A stretch of DNA of 64,000 nt from Brachionus plicatilis (Eukaryota > Rotifera > Eurotatoria > Ploima > Brachionidae). The stretch's first letter is position 1; the number at the start of each line of letters is the position of its first letter. This document shows, piece by piece, positions 11,086 through 23,952 of this stretch. The translations under genes and the position numbers were made by a program. The stretch lies in NCBI GenBank assembly GCA_010279815.1, contig QEOQ01000141.1:1358176-1422175 (forward strand), read 5' to 3'. The notes beneath the pieces are model-generated. The model was not told where the DNA came from and ran no database searches. It saw only the letters and a program-made list of their open reading frames with translations.

Positions 11086-13852
11086 AGGATTTTATTTAAA
11101 CAATTTAAAATCATCCGTGTACCTTGCTATTAATTAGAAGAGAAAAAGGAACTCATTTTTTACTCAAGTGCTATTTAGGTCGATCACCAGATCTGTTTCT
11201 ATTTTCAGGATATAGTGGTTGAATTTAGCATTAGTTTTTATGCGACAAGTCTAACCCCTTGTTAAACAACACAAGTTTTATTTGGCTAGCTTGCGGAAGC
11301 ATTGCTGCTTATAACAGAGTAAACTCGCTACTTACGTCTTTCGACGTCATTATTTATAGTCCCCTTGGTCCGCGAGTCCTGGCACGTTCCTATCTAATGC
11401 CAGGTTCCATTTTTTGATGAATGGTAACAACCATCCAGAGTAGAAGAAAAAATTATAAGTAGAAGCACAAGATCAAATCCATAATTTTTTTTTTCTCTTA
11501 ACGCTAAATTTATTTGACTTTGGCAATTAGCTGTTGTTTTACCCACTGCACCACCACTGAATTTGTGGCATTTGTTTGCTCTGCTCGCAAGTGTGAGCCT
11601 AAGGCCTATGTCTCAGGAGACTGTTGGCAGAGCGGCGCATTTCGGCGTTTAAGAGAGGAAAAGTGATCAATTTGCAGCATTTAGAAAGAGGTGGCAAATT
11701 TCTTCAGTTTTAATTAAAATTTAACAAGCTTGAATTTAAGAAATTTAAATGCAAAAGAGTCGAAAAGATGACGTAAATTTCGAAATGAATAAGAAATTTC
11801 TCTTGTGTGAAATCTAATTTTGATAATTTGGATTGAAAAAATTCAATATTTATTTTTGTGAATTTTAGATGCTAGCTTTGAATAGAAGAATTTTAATTGA
11901 AATTCGCTAAATTGTTTTGTAGCTAGAAAGAGCAGCTAGTTGGGCCAAGATCCCACTTGCAAAAGTTTAGCTAATTTAAGCCGTTCTACTCCAAACTTGA
12001 GTTGAAGAATTTGCCAATGTTTATCCAAAGTAATTTTTGAATTAGAAGCACTTAGAGTTGTTATGGCACAATTTTTCAGCTATTTTTGATTTTAATTTCG
12101 AATAACATAAATTTCAAGGCAGTTGTAAGATTTCTATGTGGAATTGTTGGCGGTCGCTTTAAATTTATTCCAACAAAAAAATAATTTTTTTTCCAAAAGT
12201 AAATAAAGTCCTGAATTTTTATTTTCATTTTTTGGTTAACAAAATTGAGTACCTGCTTGCTCAAAGACGAATCGTGTTGTCATAGAGTCAGGTTCGAAGA
12301 ACATGTCGAGCAAGCCTTGAATAATTTTCCATTAAAAGATGTCATAATTAATTTAGAATTCGAGGAAATTTTGGTGCAATATTTCTTTTTTTTTTTTCTC
12401 TCTCTCTTTTTTTTCTTGTTAAAAAATATTCTAGCACTTAAAATTTGGCCTCGGTTTTAAATTTTTTTGTTCAGCTATTCTAATTTTTAATTAAAATTTA
12501 TCAAGTATTTTTAAAAAGTTTATTTTAACCTTAATCTAAAAAAATATAGCAATGGTTTTGCTGGCATTGCTCTCTGATCACTAAGCCGACCTGGGTGACA
12601 AACAAACGCAAGTATTGTGTCCCGATTCAGCGTCGACTAATCGATATAGCAACAACAAAAATTGTTAATAAATAAGAGAATTATTTTAATCATATTTTGA
12701 TATCGAATCTTGATAAGAGCTCAGCTAAGTGGGGACTGCTAGGCTCAAGTTACCACATAGATAATTTTTTTATTGCAAAAGGCATTCAATTCAGATTATG
12801 TTTTCTTAACTTTAATTAAGTAAATATTTTTGGTTACTAGAGATTAACTTCGTTTGTACGATTAGATTTTAAGCTAAATGAAAATTGTTGATTATTGTAT
12901 TTTGTCATTTTGCCTAGACATTAGTTTTTGATATCTTTTTGAATCTAATTTTCATATTACGGAAAAAATAATCAATCAAATCAGAGCAATAAAAATTAAC
13001 AATTAAATAGAAATAGTAATTTTTTTCATTATAATCTACTTTATTTTTTATTAAGTTGTTAGATCATCGTGTAAATTTAAGGAAAAAAAAGTCATCAATT
13101 GTTGTTCCAGTCACGTGCATACAGTCATTTAAAAAAAAAAAAAGAGAGTCAAAAAAGAAAATTTATTTTTGAATAAAAATTGATGTTAATTTTTCTATTT
13201 TAATATTCATAAAAAATTGAGTACAAAAATCAATTTTTTCAAAAAACATGAATTTAAATCAATACAGATGGATTTAGTTATTAGGGAAAAGGCATAATGA
13301 AGGCGATGAAAAATTCAACTTTCATTTGGTTAAGTTGTCCTAAGTCATTCTTAGACAAATAAATTTTTTTACTCAAAAACTAAAGCCGTCAAAAAGAACT
13401 GAACCCAAGTGTGGACACAAAAGAATAGTCTGTAGGCCTTATTTCAGCTAATATTTGGCAATTGACAAAAATTTCATTTTTTTTTTTAATTTTAATTTAA
13501 TTTTTATTAATTATACTAACATGGAGTTAAAGAAGATTATGTATTTTTAAAAAATTAGTCCATGTTGCCTAAAAGCACCACATCAGTCTTTTTTCTATGT
13601 AACAACTTTTTCTTAATTAAAATAATTTTGTGTAACTTTTAAAATTGTAAGATCACACTTTTTTAATAATCAACCTCAATTTTATTTAATTAAAGCAAAA
13701 AAATAACTATTCTACTAACGTAAGCAGTATCACAATAGTTCCGTAAGTGAATGAAGACTCCGGGTATCCAACTCCCAATCCTCGGCAATACTAACATTTT
13801 TTGGCATTTTTTTCACCAAAAAAATATGTCCCGTTTAAAACAAAATTTTCAG

Positions 13853-14562
13853 GTCATGAATCTTGTATAAGCACCAGATCATCCGCAAAGTCTATATCTT
13901 CAAGTTTTGCAGTTAATCCCCATTGAATATCCATTGCACTAAAAATTATTTTCTTCATGACATAGTCAATCAGTATTAGGAATAGTGTCGGAGAGAGAAC
14001 GCGCCCTTGTCGGACTCCTGTACACACTTTGAAGCTCTCAGATTTTCCTTTTCACGCTACACTCGAATTTCTCCTAGAAGAGTTTTATCAAGTTAACTAT
14101 CTTCTGTGGCAGGCAATAAGTTCTTAATATGGCCCACAAGGTTTATCTGTGAATGTTATCAAAGGCTTTCTTGAAGTCAATGAAGTTAAGATACAGGTGG
14201 CTATTCCATTCCAGACTCTGTTCTATGATGTTCCTAAGTGTAAATATCTGGTCTGTGCATCCTCTACCTCGTCTAAATCCTGCTTGTTCTTCTCTAAGTA
14301 TAACATCCAAAGAGTTCCTGATTCTTTCCAGAATTATGCTGCAGAATGTCTTGCTTGCTATTGGTAGCAGTGTTATTCCTCGCCAATTGTCACAAATCAT
14401 TTTGTTACCTTTCTTAGGAAGCTTGACTATTGGGCATTTTGACTGATATGATTTCTTGCTGCCATGTCTTGCTGAAGAGGTCTTGCAATATCCCTATTGT
14501 GATCCTACGGTCAGCTTTCAACATTTCTGCTGTGATTCCGTCAATGTGAATTTTCATTTTTT
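13853..14562 (-). pseudogene. Decayed LINE reverse-transcriptase fragment
   Basis: Read on the minus strand, this stretch encodes successive blocks of a non-LTR reverse transcriptase, broken by frameshifts and stops. From high to low coordinate: an AEMLKAD block, then WRGITLLP, EQAGFRRGRGC, a FIDFKKAFD block (catalytic motif A, about 14160), then after a frameshift GVRQGRVLSP and finally the catalytic FADD motif at about 13875-13890. The longest intact piece is 85 residues (14143-14400). There is no endonuclease and no 3' tail, so this is an internal piece of an old element. The block order is that of LINE polymerases; the clade is not resolved. It is not functional. Confidence 0.85.
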
Positions 14563-15076
14563 GAGAAAAACATCTCAAATGTTAGCGAGTTTCTTCTGTT
14601 AAATTTTTTTTATTTATTTAGTTAAAGTTCAAATCCCATGGACAAATTTAAATAAAACGTTATCACACTAAAAAGGGTAGAAACATTTAATTTAAGTTTT
14701 TTCTATTTGATGAAATACGGCGGGTTTTATTAGAAGAGAAAAGAGCCTTTTTTTGTCAGAAAAATTTTTCGATGACCAAACTTTTTGTTAATTGAACATA
14801 CAGTGCTGAAGAATATAAGAGTGTAGTGGAGTGGAGTTATTCATATATTTATTTAAAGAGAAGGATTTAGTTTTAAAAATGGACGAAAACAAATCGAGTG
14901 TGTTTAATCAAAGCAAAACTAATTTATCCATAATCAAATTAAGCATATCTGCCAATTTTCCTTAGACTAAACAACAAACTCCAACATAATTGATACTCAC
15001 TGCAACTCGAATAAAATAATAATAAATTAGAGTTCATGTTATCATAAACAAGACGGAAGAGGAGAAACTAAATTAT

Positions 15077-15095
15077 GAGTGTGTGTGTGTGTGTG
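15077..15095. repeat. (GT)n microsatellite
   Basis: GT/TG dinucleotide run upstream of the G-beta gene, followed by GCATGC and more GT. Confidence 0.85.
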
Positions 15096-15210
15096 CATGC
15101 GTGTGTGCCTGGTCTATGGAACAAGAAAAGAGAAGAGAGAAAAAAAATCAATTTTTTTGTTCTTGTTGTGCCTAATTTGCATGCGATTAGCATAAATTGT
15201 TAATAATGTT

Positions 15211-15228
15211 GAACTCGCGATCGAGTTC
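15211..15228. promoter_or_regulatory. G+C-rich inverted repeat upstream of G-beta
   Basis: GAACTCG-CGAT-CGAGTTC forms a perfect 7-bp inverted repeat inside a G+C-richer island (about 15170-15260) that also holds an ATTTGCAT octamer-like word. Its place, some 550 bases before the G-beta start codon, suggests a regulatory element. There is no direct evidence. Confidence 0.25.
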
Positions 15229-15422
15229 GCTCGATTTTGCTAGCGCATTCAAATGGGCACACAATTCAAAATAAATTATTAAAATTTGCATTTCAGCTCG
15301 ACAAAATAAACCAGCATAAATAAAACAAATACTCTACGAACACCAAAATTTTAGAAATTCATTTTTTTCCCTTTCTTCTTTGTTAGGTTGAACAACAACA
15401 GCAACAAAAATTATGAACATTG

Positions 15423-15534
15423 GCAGCAGCAGCAGCAGCGAGGGAGCGTGTGTGTGTGTGTGTGTGTGAGATGCTGTGAGTGCGCAATGCACAGTAAAAA
15501 TAAATAAGAAAAAGAGAGAGAGAGTGTGTGCGTG
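15423..15534. repeat. Cluster of (CAG)n, (GT)n and (GA)n microsatellites
   Basis: A (CAG)5 run at 15423-15439, a (GT)11 run at 15448-15469 and a (GA)n/(GT)n run at 15513-15534 lie 240-350 bases before the G-beta start codon, probably in promoter or 5' UTR sequence. Confidence 0.85.
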
Positions 15535-15772
15535 TGATTTTTCTTTGATTTTTTTTTAACAAAAAAATTTAACTATTAACAAAAAAAAAGTTGTCAAAAA
15601 AAAAAAAAAAAAAATTTTTTTTAAATATTTAGATTGGATTTGTATACATAGTGAATCGTGTACTAGTTAATACCCGCAACAACCCGCTCACTTCACTTTG
15701 ACTACTAAACTAGACCCATATCTTGTTTTTGTTCATTTGAGAAAAAAAAAAAATAAAAACGAAAGAGTAAAA

Positions 15773-16904
<1,132 letters not shown>

Positions 16905-17841
16905 TGTGTACGTAGACTATTAGACTTAACCAAAAAAAACAAAACGACACAACTATTTTTTTTTTTTGAGAAAGACATTTAATTGCTATTTTATTAATTT
17001 TTGAATGTATAAAATTTTTTTAATCTCTTTCTTCAGCTCTCTCTCTCTCTCTCTCTCTCTTTATCTATCTTTTTCTCTATTTTTTTTTGTCGGACAATTT
17101 AACACAAATCAATCTTTATCATTTACGTGTTTGTTTGATTGTTTGTTTGAGAACAAAATAAAATCTGGAATTTTTATTTCCTAATTCGTTCTAATTCTGC
17201 TTTTTTGACACAAAACTTTACAAAAAAAAAAAAACTCATTTGTTTCATTCAATAACGAAAGAAAACAAAACAAAAAAAAAAAACAATTTATAAATATTTT
17301 CACAATTTAATATTTAATAAATAATTTTTTTACAAAATTTCAATCGCTTTGGATCAATTATGGATACAATTGTTTATTTTTTTGTGTTCGTTCGGAGACC
17401 AATTTCTGCCCACTATTCTCCTCTTCTTTTGATTGCAATGTTTTCTTTAGTTTTCTCTTTGGATCTTTTTTTCTAAATGTATCAGTGTTGTACCAATTTT
17501 TAGGTTAAAAATTGTGCCTGTTCGTTTTTGGGCCGAATGAGAGTGAGCGTGTGTGCGAGCGCGTGTCTGATGGAAATATTATAGAACAATTAAATTCTAA
17601 GTCATAAATTTTGTCTAATTGTCGTCTTTTTCCGAGAGGCTCTTTTACTAAACAATTGTTTTTCTAAAAAACTCGACTGGCTGACTCTGACGGATGCCAC
17701 TATATCATTATATAACCATCTAACAATACAAATGCTACTAATCATGCATTGTTTTTTTTTAATCTCTTTTTTTTTTTTAAATCAAATTTTAAACTTTTTT
17801 ATTAATTGAATAAAATTTTTGAAAAATAAAGCATTTTTTTT
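16905..17841 (+). other. 3' UTR and downstream flank of G-beta
   Basis: After the stop comes a pyrimidine-rich stretch with a (CT)n run at 17037-17060 and an AATAAA at about 17156. No gene is seen. The part from about 17781 to 17830 resembles 21604-21655 (see findings). Confidence 0.5.
17037..17060. repeat. (CT)n microsatellite
   Basis: About twelve CT dinucleotides in the probable 3' UTR of the G-beta gene. Confidence 0.9.
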
Positions 17842-18133
17842 GGTTATTACAAAAACCTGGACCACCTATTTTTTACTAAAAAAAATGACCTATACTTTAA
17901 AGACTAATAAAAAGCCGGACGATAGCCGACTTGCTTTGAACTTGTATTAAATTTTATAAGCTTTCACGCAAGACCATAAGCTAAGCTCTAGGACTTTTTT
18001 TAAACCTGCAGGAGCCATCTTGGTATTTTTAAAACAAGTAAGACATCGAGATTTTATTTTCATTTTATTTATAATTTCACGTGATTAAAATTTTTCTTTT
18101 AAAAAATAATTGTAATTTTAAAATCTTATTATA

Positions 18134-18345
18134 CAGTGGTGATTTGATAACAGTATTTTACGAAAAATTACGTAAAATACCGTAAATTAATCAAATTTTA
18201 CCATATTTTACGTAAATTAACGTAAAATCCGAAAAGTGAAAAAGAGGTATTTTACGAAAAATTGCGTAAATTTTCAGGATTTTGAGATAATTTTGGCAAA
18301 ATTTGGTAAAATTCAAAACAGTTAATTCAAAATTCAAAATTTTTG
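18134..18345 (+). repeat. Left half of the CAGTGGTGATTTGATA palindromic element
   Basis: Starts after a TA dinucleotide with CAGTGGTGATTTGATAACAG and continues with TTTACGTAA-type words, closely matching 55196-55370. No matching right end lies nearby, so it is a truncated copy within the larger TIR element. Confidence 0.7.
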
Positions 18346-18459
18346 AAAAGATGTCTTTTTTTTTCGAAAAATCGAAAATTTAAAAAAGTTTTTTTTTATA
18401 AAAATTTAAAAATAACTATTTTTTTAACAAATTTATGAAAAAAAAAGACAAAAAACAAT

Positions 18460-18675
18460 TTGAACGAAATTTTTAGGTTTTTTGAAGAAATTGCTGATGG
18501 TCAAATAAATGCTTGTAAATCGGCAATGTTTGAAACAGGAGACTATGAAGTTTCGTGTTTATTTAGAAATTGTTCGGTAAAAACGAGTGTTTGGCATCTT
18601 TTAGGGACTACTCAAAAAGAAAACAAGTTTAAAAAATTCATGAAAAAATGGCTGCAAAATAAAAAAAAACATTAA
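18460..18675 (+). pseudogene. Transposase N-terminal relic, BED-finger-like
   Basis: A 71-codon frame ending at TAA 18673. Words such as FFEEIADGQINA, two Cys 5 residues apart (CLFRNC) and KTSVWHLL resemble the BED zinc finger at the N-terminus of hAT transposases, with some metal ligands missing. It sits within the TIR element 17842-19006, consistent with a leftover of its transposase. The frame may begin at a splice acceptor (TTTTTAG at about 18470-18476). Identification is tentative. Confidence 0.4.
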
Positions 18676-19039
18676 TGAAAAAAATGTTTCAGCAAACTAT
18701 AATTTGCAAAAATAATCATTTTTAATAATTAAAAAAAAAAAATATTTAATCAACAAAAGATTATATTATATTTTAAAATTTAATTTTAAATAAATGTATT
18801 TAATTTTTTTTTTTGATTTTTTGTATTTAAAGGCTGATGCAGGCCGAATAGTAAGTCCTAGAGCTTAGCTTATGGTCCTGCGTGAAAGTTTATAAAATTT
18901 AATACAAGTTCAAAGCAAGTCGGCTATCGTCCGGCTTTTTATTCGTCTTTAAAGTATAGGTCCTTTTTTTAGTAAAAAATAGGTGGTCCGGGTTTTAGTA
19001 ATAACCTTTTTTTTATTTATGTTACTTTAAAAAAAAAAC

Positions 19040-19124
19040 ACATTTTTCAGCTAATGGTACTCTAGATGAGCTTGGTCAAAATAAAGGAAAAAGGTTGCGG
19101 GATGTGATTTTTATTTAAATCTAA
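19040..19124 (+). repeat. Exon-like repeat, copy 1
   Basis: After TTTTCAG, an open stretch reads NGTLDELGQNKGKRLRDV and stops. It recurs at 22085-22170 with about three-quarters identity, also preceded by TCAG. Together with the similar pair 17781-17830 / 21604-21655 it marks a diverged direct duplication broken by different transposons. Function unknown. Confidence 0.45.
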
Positions 19125-19159
19125 TTACTAATTCATTTAAGTATTTAATATTATTATTA

Positions 19160-19915
19160 TTACTATAATTAATCTGCAACGAGCATAGCTCTCGGAGCTG
19201 GGGTTCATAAGCCCGGCTTTGGCAGATGAGTAAAAGAAAGCCGAAAAGAAGGGAACAAAGCTAAAATAAAGTAAAATAAAAAACGAATGACATAACAAAA
19301 AAAAGTAAATAAATTAATATTTAAAGTCCCGAATGAAAATATTTAACGTATCTGTTCTTGAAAGCATTAATTGAAACAGCATTCACCAAATTATCGGGCA
19401 GTCCATTCCATTGATTAGCTGTTCTGTTCGTAAAGTTTTGTCGAGCCGGACATGCTTTGACTAGTTGTCGATATTTACGCTTACTACTTCTAGTTGAACT
19501 TGTCTATAAAGTGTCAAATTTGGAACTTGTACAAGGAAGTGATACCATTCTACGATATTGAAATTTTTCTGAATCTTAAATAATTCAATTAGGTCACCTC
19601 TTTTTCGTCATTCTTCAAGGGTAGTTGGATCTAAGAGTCTTAGTCGATCTTCATAGCTTTTGTTACGTATGCTTGGAACAGATTTGGTGGCAAGTCTTTG
19701 TACTTTTTCTCCAAGCTACCGCTGCATATTCAAGATGGGGTCTAACATAACGTAATGTACAAGATTTTGAATGTATTCGGGTTCCAAGCTGTTAATGTTC
19801 GTTTAAGTGTAACCAGTGCAAAAAAAGCTATTGACGTAGAGCTTTTTATCTGATCGTCCCATTTAAGGTCATTTCTAATTATTATACCAAGGTCTCTTTC
19901 TGAGTTTGTAGTTCC
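19160..19915 (-). pseudogene. LINE (CR1/L2-like) 3' fragment with hairpin and microsatellite tail
   Basis: On the minus strand the start (about 19900) encodes SERDLGIIIRNDLKWDDQI, followed by thumb-region text with several stops and frameshifts (KVQRLATKS, DRLRLLDPTTLEE, KRGDLIELFK), and ends with NQWNGLPDNLVNAVSINAFK, the typical C-terminus of CR1/L2-like LINE polymerases. The 3' UTR ends at about 19171-19200 in a GAGC-TAT-GCTC hairpin, then TTGCAGATTAATTATAG and a (TAA)n tail (about 19150-19170). It is 5'-truncated and decayed. Confidence 0.85.
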
Positions 19916-20029
19916 TAAGACGTGTATCGAACCTTAGGAGTCCAGGCCACTTCTAAAATGATATTCTCTATTTTGATGAATTCGATTGAATTTTATTTTG
20001 ATAAAGCATTTTGTGATGAAAAAAATAGA

Positions 20030-20600
20030 AATAAACAGTTTAATTTAATTTTCCTTCAAAAACCAAAAGGGTTCCAAATTCAAAACTTCCTCTCAGAACC
20101 TCCTCTGAATCATTATTCCATGAAGCAGAAAATAAATTAAATATTAGTAAAATTGACCAAAGATCAAGCAATCTGAAGAACTACCTACATAATGCTTTTG
20201 ATTATTCAGTTCCGTTGACTAAAAGACTTGTTTCGGAGTACCAAAGAGGCTTCGATTCTAGATTTATTACGAATCCCACTCCTCTTTGTTGCTGCTAACT
20301 AATTATACAAAATTTTTCTTACTCTTAAGATCTTATCCATGTTTTTTGTTTTTTATGATTCTCATGTAATTTTTATTCATTTGTTTTCCCAACTCCATTT
20401 ATTTCTTAACAAAACAGTTTTTTAATTATTATTTTTGTCTCTCATCCTTTTTATTAAAAAATTAACAAAACTTACTTCAAATTTAAAATATTTTAAAATT
20501 GTTTTAATTATTTTATTTTATTTTATTTATTTTTTTTTTTGAAGGAGCTTATACCCGAACAGAAAAACAAATAAAAAAAAATAATAATAATAATAACAAT
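20030..20600 (+). pseudogene. LINE 3' fragment with (AAT)n tail
   Basis: A plus-strand frame reads about 85 residues (SSESLFHEAENKLN, LHNAFDYSVPLTKRLVSEYQ) to a TAA near 20297-20299, ending in TPLCCC. This matches the C-terminal layout of the same kind of LINE polymerase as 48681-49754. A 240-base 3' UTR follows, then GAAGGAGCTTATACCCGAACAG at 20541-20562 and an (AAT)n tail to about 20620. 5'-truncated. Confidence 0.7.
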
Positions 20601-20644
20601 AATAATAATAAATAATAATTAAAACTAAATTGTACGCATTTTGT

Positions 20645-20810
20645 TATTCGACTCTTCCTCAACTCTTCCTCGACTCTTTCTTTTTTTCAACTCTTTCTTT
20701 CATCTACTTTTCTTTTCCTCGACTATTCCTTTCTTCAACTTCTAGGAAAGGAAAGGAAAAGTTAAGGAAGAGCCGAGGAAAGAAGAGGAAGAGTAGAGGA
20801 AAAGAAATGT
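20645..20810. repeat. Polypyrimidine/polypurine inverted block
   Basis: About 95 bases made mainly of CTCTTCCT-type words switch at about 20744 to about 65 bases of AGGAAAGG/GAGGAAG words. The halves are imperfect reverse complements. It forms part of an open frame (20630-20986), but the composition is simple-repeat, so no protein is called. Confidence 0.75.
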
Positions 20811-22068
20811 ACACGTTAGTTTTAAATTGCACTGTAAAAATAAATCAAATTTTTTTTCCCCCACTGTTTAGATTATTATACCAATTTTCAATTTTTTTCT
20901 TTGATAATATCAAAAATTTGGAGCCTGCTTTTTTTCTCATTATTTTGTTTGTCAATATTTTGAATTATGAGACAAGTTTTGCGTAATTTTTTGATTCTCT
21001 AGAAAATCTCCAATTACGTGTCTAATAGTTATTTTTTTTTACCATTCAATACCAACCAAAACGATTAATTTCTAAACAAATTTTAAGCAACTATTCAATT
21101 TGTTCTTTTTTTGAATTTCTAAATTAAATTTCAAAATAAATCCAATTTATATTTAAAATTTTAAATTGCTTGAATAAAAAATTTAGCCACACAATAAATT
21201 CAAATTTTGTTTTAAAATATTGTTCAAAATCGTGTTCAATTTTAACACTTTTTAAAGTGAAAACATTAGATAATCTCTATGACACTAGAAAGTCCTAAGT
21301 TATTGGGAATTTCATTTTGAATTTTTTAATTCCGGTCCTAGATCCGGTTGAATGCTTTTGAAATATTAGGAAAATGACTGTAACCTTTTTTGTGACTAAA
21401 AGATTGAACGATTATTTTAAATAAAAAAATTAGTTAAAGAGGGAGTTGATAATCCTTTTTAGAGACTAACGCCAAGTTTGACTCATGATTATTTATTATT
21501 TCAATGGTTGATTAAATCAAATACTAAAGATATAATTCAAGAGATTACTTGAATAAAATATTTTCAAATGAAAATTTTTTTTGAAATAAACTAATTTTTT
21601 CTTAATCAAATTTCTAACTTTTTCATTAATTGAATAAAATTTTTGAATTTTTCTTTATTTGGTATAAAAAAAATTAAAGTAATTACAATTGTAGCTAAAA
21701 AAATTATCTTAACAAATTATAAAACTTTTACGATAATTTACCAAATTTTACTAAAAAATATCTAATGTTTTTTAGTGTCTTCCGTGTAAGACTTCTCCGC
21801 AAGTTTCTTACAGTAGCTAATTATTATTATTTTTATTAATTTAATTTTTTAAGAAAAAACATTATTTTCAAGAAGTTTTTGCCATTTTTATTTTACTAAA
21901 ATTGACCGAAATTTCCGTAAAATTACAATAATTTACGTAAATTATCGTAAATTCGTGAATTTTTCCTTTACTATTTTACGGTATTTTCGTGAATTATCAT
22001 GAAATTTTGTCAAATTAAGGAAATTAACGTAAATTAAAATAAAATCCTTGTATCAAATCACCACTGTA
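20811..22068. other. A+T-rich intergenic DNA with a TA-type element end
   Basis: No gene is seen. 21604-21655 resembles 17781-17830. From about 21700 the sequence is rich in TTTACG/CGTAAA words and ends at 22066 with TATCAAATCACCACTG followed by TA, the right terminus of the element family at 18134 and 55196. An obvious left terminus for this copy is missing. Confidence 0.45.
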
Positions 22069-22084
22069 AAAGAATATTTTTAGT

Positions 22085-22175
22085 GAACATTATCAGCTAA
22101 TGATACCGATGATGAGCTTACTCAAAATAGAAAAAAAAGGTTGCGGGATGCGAAAGTTGATAATAACTAATTAAT
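22085..22175 (+). repeat. Exon-like repeat, copy 2
   Basis: Reads NDTDDELTQNRKKRLRDAK before a stop, after TCAG; diverged copy of 19040-19124. Confidence 0.45.
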
Positions 22176-22390
22176 TAAAATACTTGCTGATAAAATAGCT
22201 TTTTTTGTAATATTTTATGGATTATTATTAAATTCTTATTTAAATTGATTATTTTGATTATAAAAAAAATAATTATCTGGGGATTTATTTATTGTCAAAA
22301 TTATTATTAAAGAAATCAAAATTGAGTTCATAAAAATCAAAAAAAGTATAATTTAATCAAAAAATTGATTGACTTCGTTTAATCTAATAG

Positions 22391-22579
22391 CTGTACCAAC
22401 TACCTGGTTACATGTATATTCCTTTAGAAAACAAGGGCAATTGTATTCAGCCTTTTGCCAATCTTGAAATTCTCCCTATCAAGGCTCCATATATTAAAAG
22501 ACTTTATAAAATGATCAAAAGTGGTGTATTTCCCAGATCGGTAACGCTTAAACTTAGCATCAGAAATCCTATTAGATGA
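22391..22579 (+). pseudogene. Coding-like fragment, unknown
   Basis: An open stretch of 62 codons without an ATG start encodes a protein-like sequence (LPGYMYIPLENKG, ILPIKAPYIKRLYKMIKSG, FPRSVTLKLSIRNP) and ends at TGA 22577. The residue mix and low A+T in codons suggest real, formerly coding sequence. I do not recognise the family. Given its surroundings, a transposon relic or gene fragment is likely. Confidence 0.4.
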
Positions 22580-23940
22580 TCATCTGACGGAATATAAAAT
22601 TTATTAATAATGATTTTAATTTCCTTCGACTCTTTAGCACATTGATAGGAAATTGTCCACATATTAAATTAAACAGTTAGCTCTAAACTAACCTTTTGAT
22701 CGTGATCCATATTAATGAATATAAGATGGATCGCGACCAAGTAACCAACGATAAACAATATCAATTGATAATTATAGGAACTGGCATAAAGGTAACCTAT
22801 TTCGAAACAAACATTTGACGAGTTGGTGATATCTGAACATTTTATGTGATATCTGAATTGGTATTATTTTTTTAGCCTAATACTTATCAAACGCTCTAGG
22901 TCATTGAATCTTTCAGAAATATTTTTTTCGTGTGAAACCAGAATATAATTTATTGGTAACGGATGTAGAATAAAAAATGGCACAAAAGTTTAGTTTAATT
23001 TGCTATAAGAGTGGACAAGACCTTTTCCAATTTTTTCCAAAATTTAAAATCAGGCTGATCCTAGCTTTAAAATAAATAAAAATAATATCGTAAAGTTGAA
23101 TTTTCGATAAGTTGTTAGTAAAAAATGTACGAAACCATCAAAAAAGATTTGCACAACTTTGTAAAAAGTTGTGTGACTTTTTATTTGACTTTTGTCCAAG
23201 TCTGGCATGAAAAAAACCGGGTGGAAAAAACATAAACAGAGAGGAAAAAAATATATTCAATTGAACAAAGTTTATATAATGAGACAAAAAATAAAACTAT
23301 AAAAAAACAAAAAGAGAAAAAACATAAATTATATAGAAAACAACTTAAATAGTTAAAATGAGATGAAATTTAGACTGAATCTAATTCAAGAGTGGTTTAA
23401 AAATTAGATAAAACCCTCCAGTTTGAAAAATATATAAGTTTTTTTAGAAAAATTAATTTTAATTTTAATTCTTTAACTATTAATGAAAAAAAAATGTGTT
23501 AAAATACCTGTAAATTTATGTAAAAAAGCTGATTCGTTTATTTGCGCATTGCATTCGCGCACATCCAAAGAATAATTTAAAATGATTATTTTAATAAACA
23601 ATGGATTTATTCTGCCAATATAAAAAAATATAAAAATTTAGTATTTTCTTTTTTCTTAAATATTATTTTGAGTCCATGTTTTTTAACAAGAACTATTTTA
23701 TTAAACTAAAAATATTCAAAAAAAAATTTGATTTTGAATTTTATAAAATTGATTATATGTTTTTTTTCTCATTAATTAATTAATTAATTAAATTAATTAA
23801 TTTGTATTTTTCTATATATTTAATTTTATTTATTTATGTTTTTTTATCTTTTTTATATGTTTCGTTCTACCGGTCTCAACAATATCCTACAAAGGAAAAA
23901 ATATCATCAGCCAAGCCTGTCACTTGTTTCATTGAATCAT
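22580..23940. other. A+T-rich intergenic DNA, nothing recognised
   Basis: Only A/T-rich sequence and a TTAAT simple run near 23776-23800. Confidence 0.4.
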
Positions 23941-23952
23941 AAACTTGGAAAG

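Larger units (their letters stand above)
9501..13850. other. Long noncoding region with scattered G+C-richer islands (possible regulatory DNA)
   Basis: No coding region is supportable. Several 60-150-base islands of clearly higher G+C stand out in A+T-rich DNA: about 9686-9740, 10015-10080, 10480-10640, 10740-10800, 11260-11420, 11530-11660 and 12555-12650. They contain binding-site-like words, for example overlapping CTAGA palindromes at 10483-10502, and are not part of open frames. They lie between a developmental transcription factor and the G-beta gene, so enhancers or noncoding exons are plausible but unproven. A (GA)n run lies at 10391-10411, a reverse LINE-like tail at about 10130-10190 and an assembly gap at 10846-11085. 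Confidence 0.3.
17842..19006. mobile_element. DNA transposon with ~154-bp terminal inverted repeats
   Basis: The arms 17842-17994 and 18853-19006 are inverted copies with only scattered mismatches; both begin GGTTATTAC from the outside. Exactly eight T flank each end (17834-17841 and 19007-19014), compatible with the 8-bp target duplication of hAT elements, though a poly-T duplication is weak evidence. The interior has a short plus-strand frame with a BED-finger-like relic (18460-18675) and the left half of a TA-type element (18134 onward). The element is therefore non-autonomous or decayed, and itself hosts an insertion. Confidence 0.8.

Noticed and set aside
10833..11114. Frame spanning the N run
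   Set aside because: It consists of undetermined bases; likewise the frames at 49360-49867.
20630..20986. 118-codon frame
   Set aside because: Most of it is the pyrimidine/purine repeat block and A/T runs; no protein-like conservation is visible.
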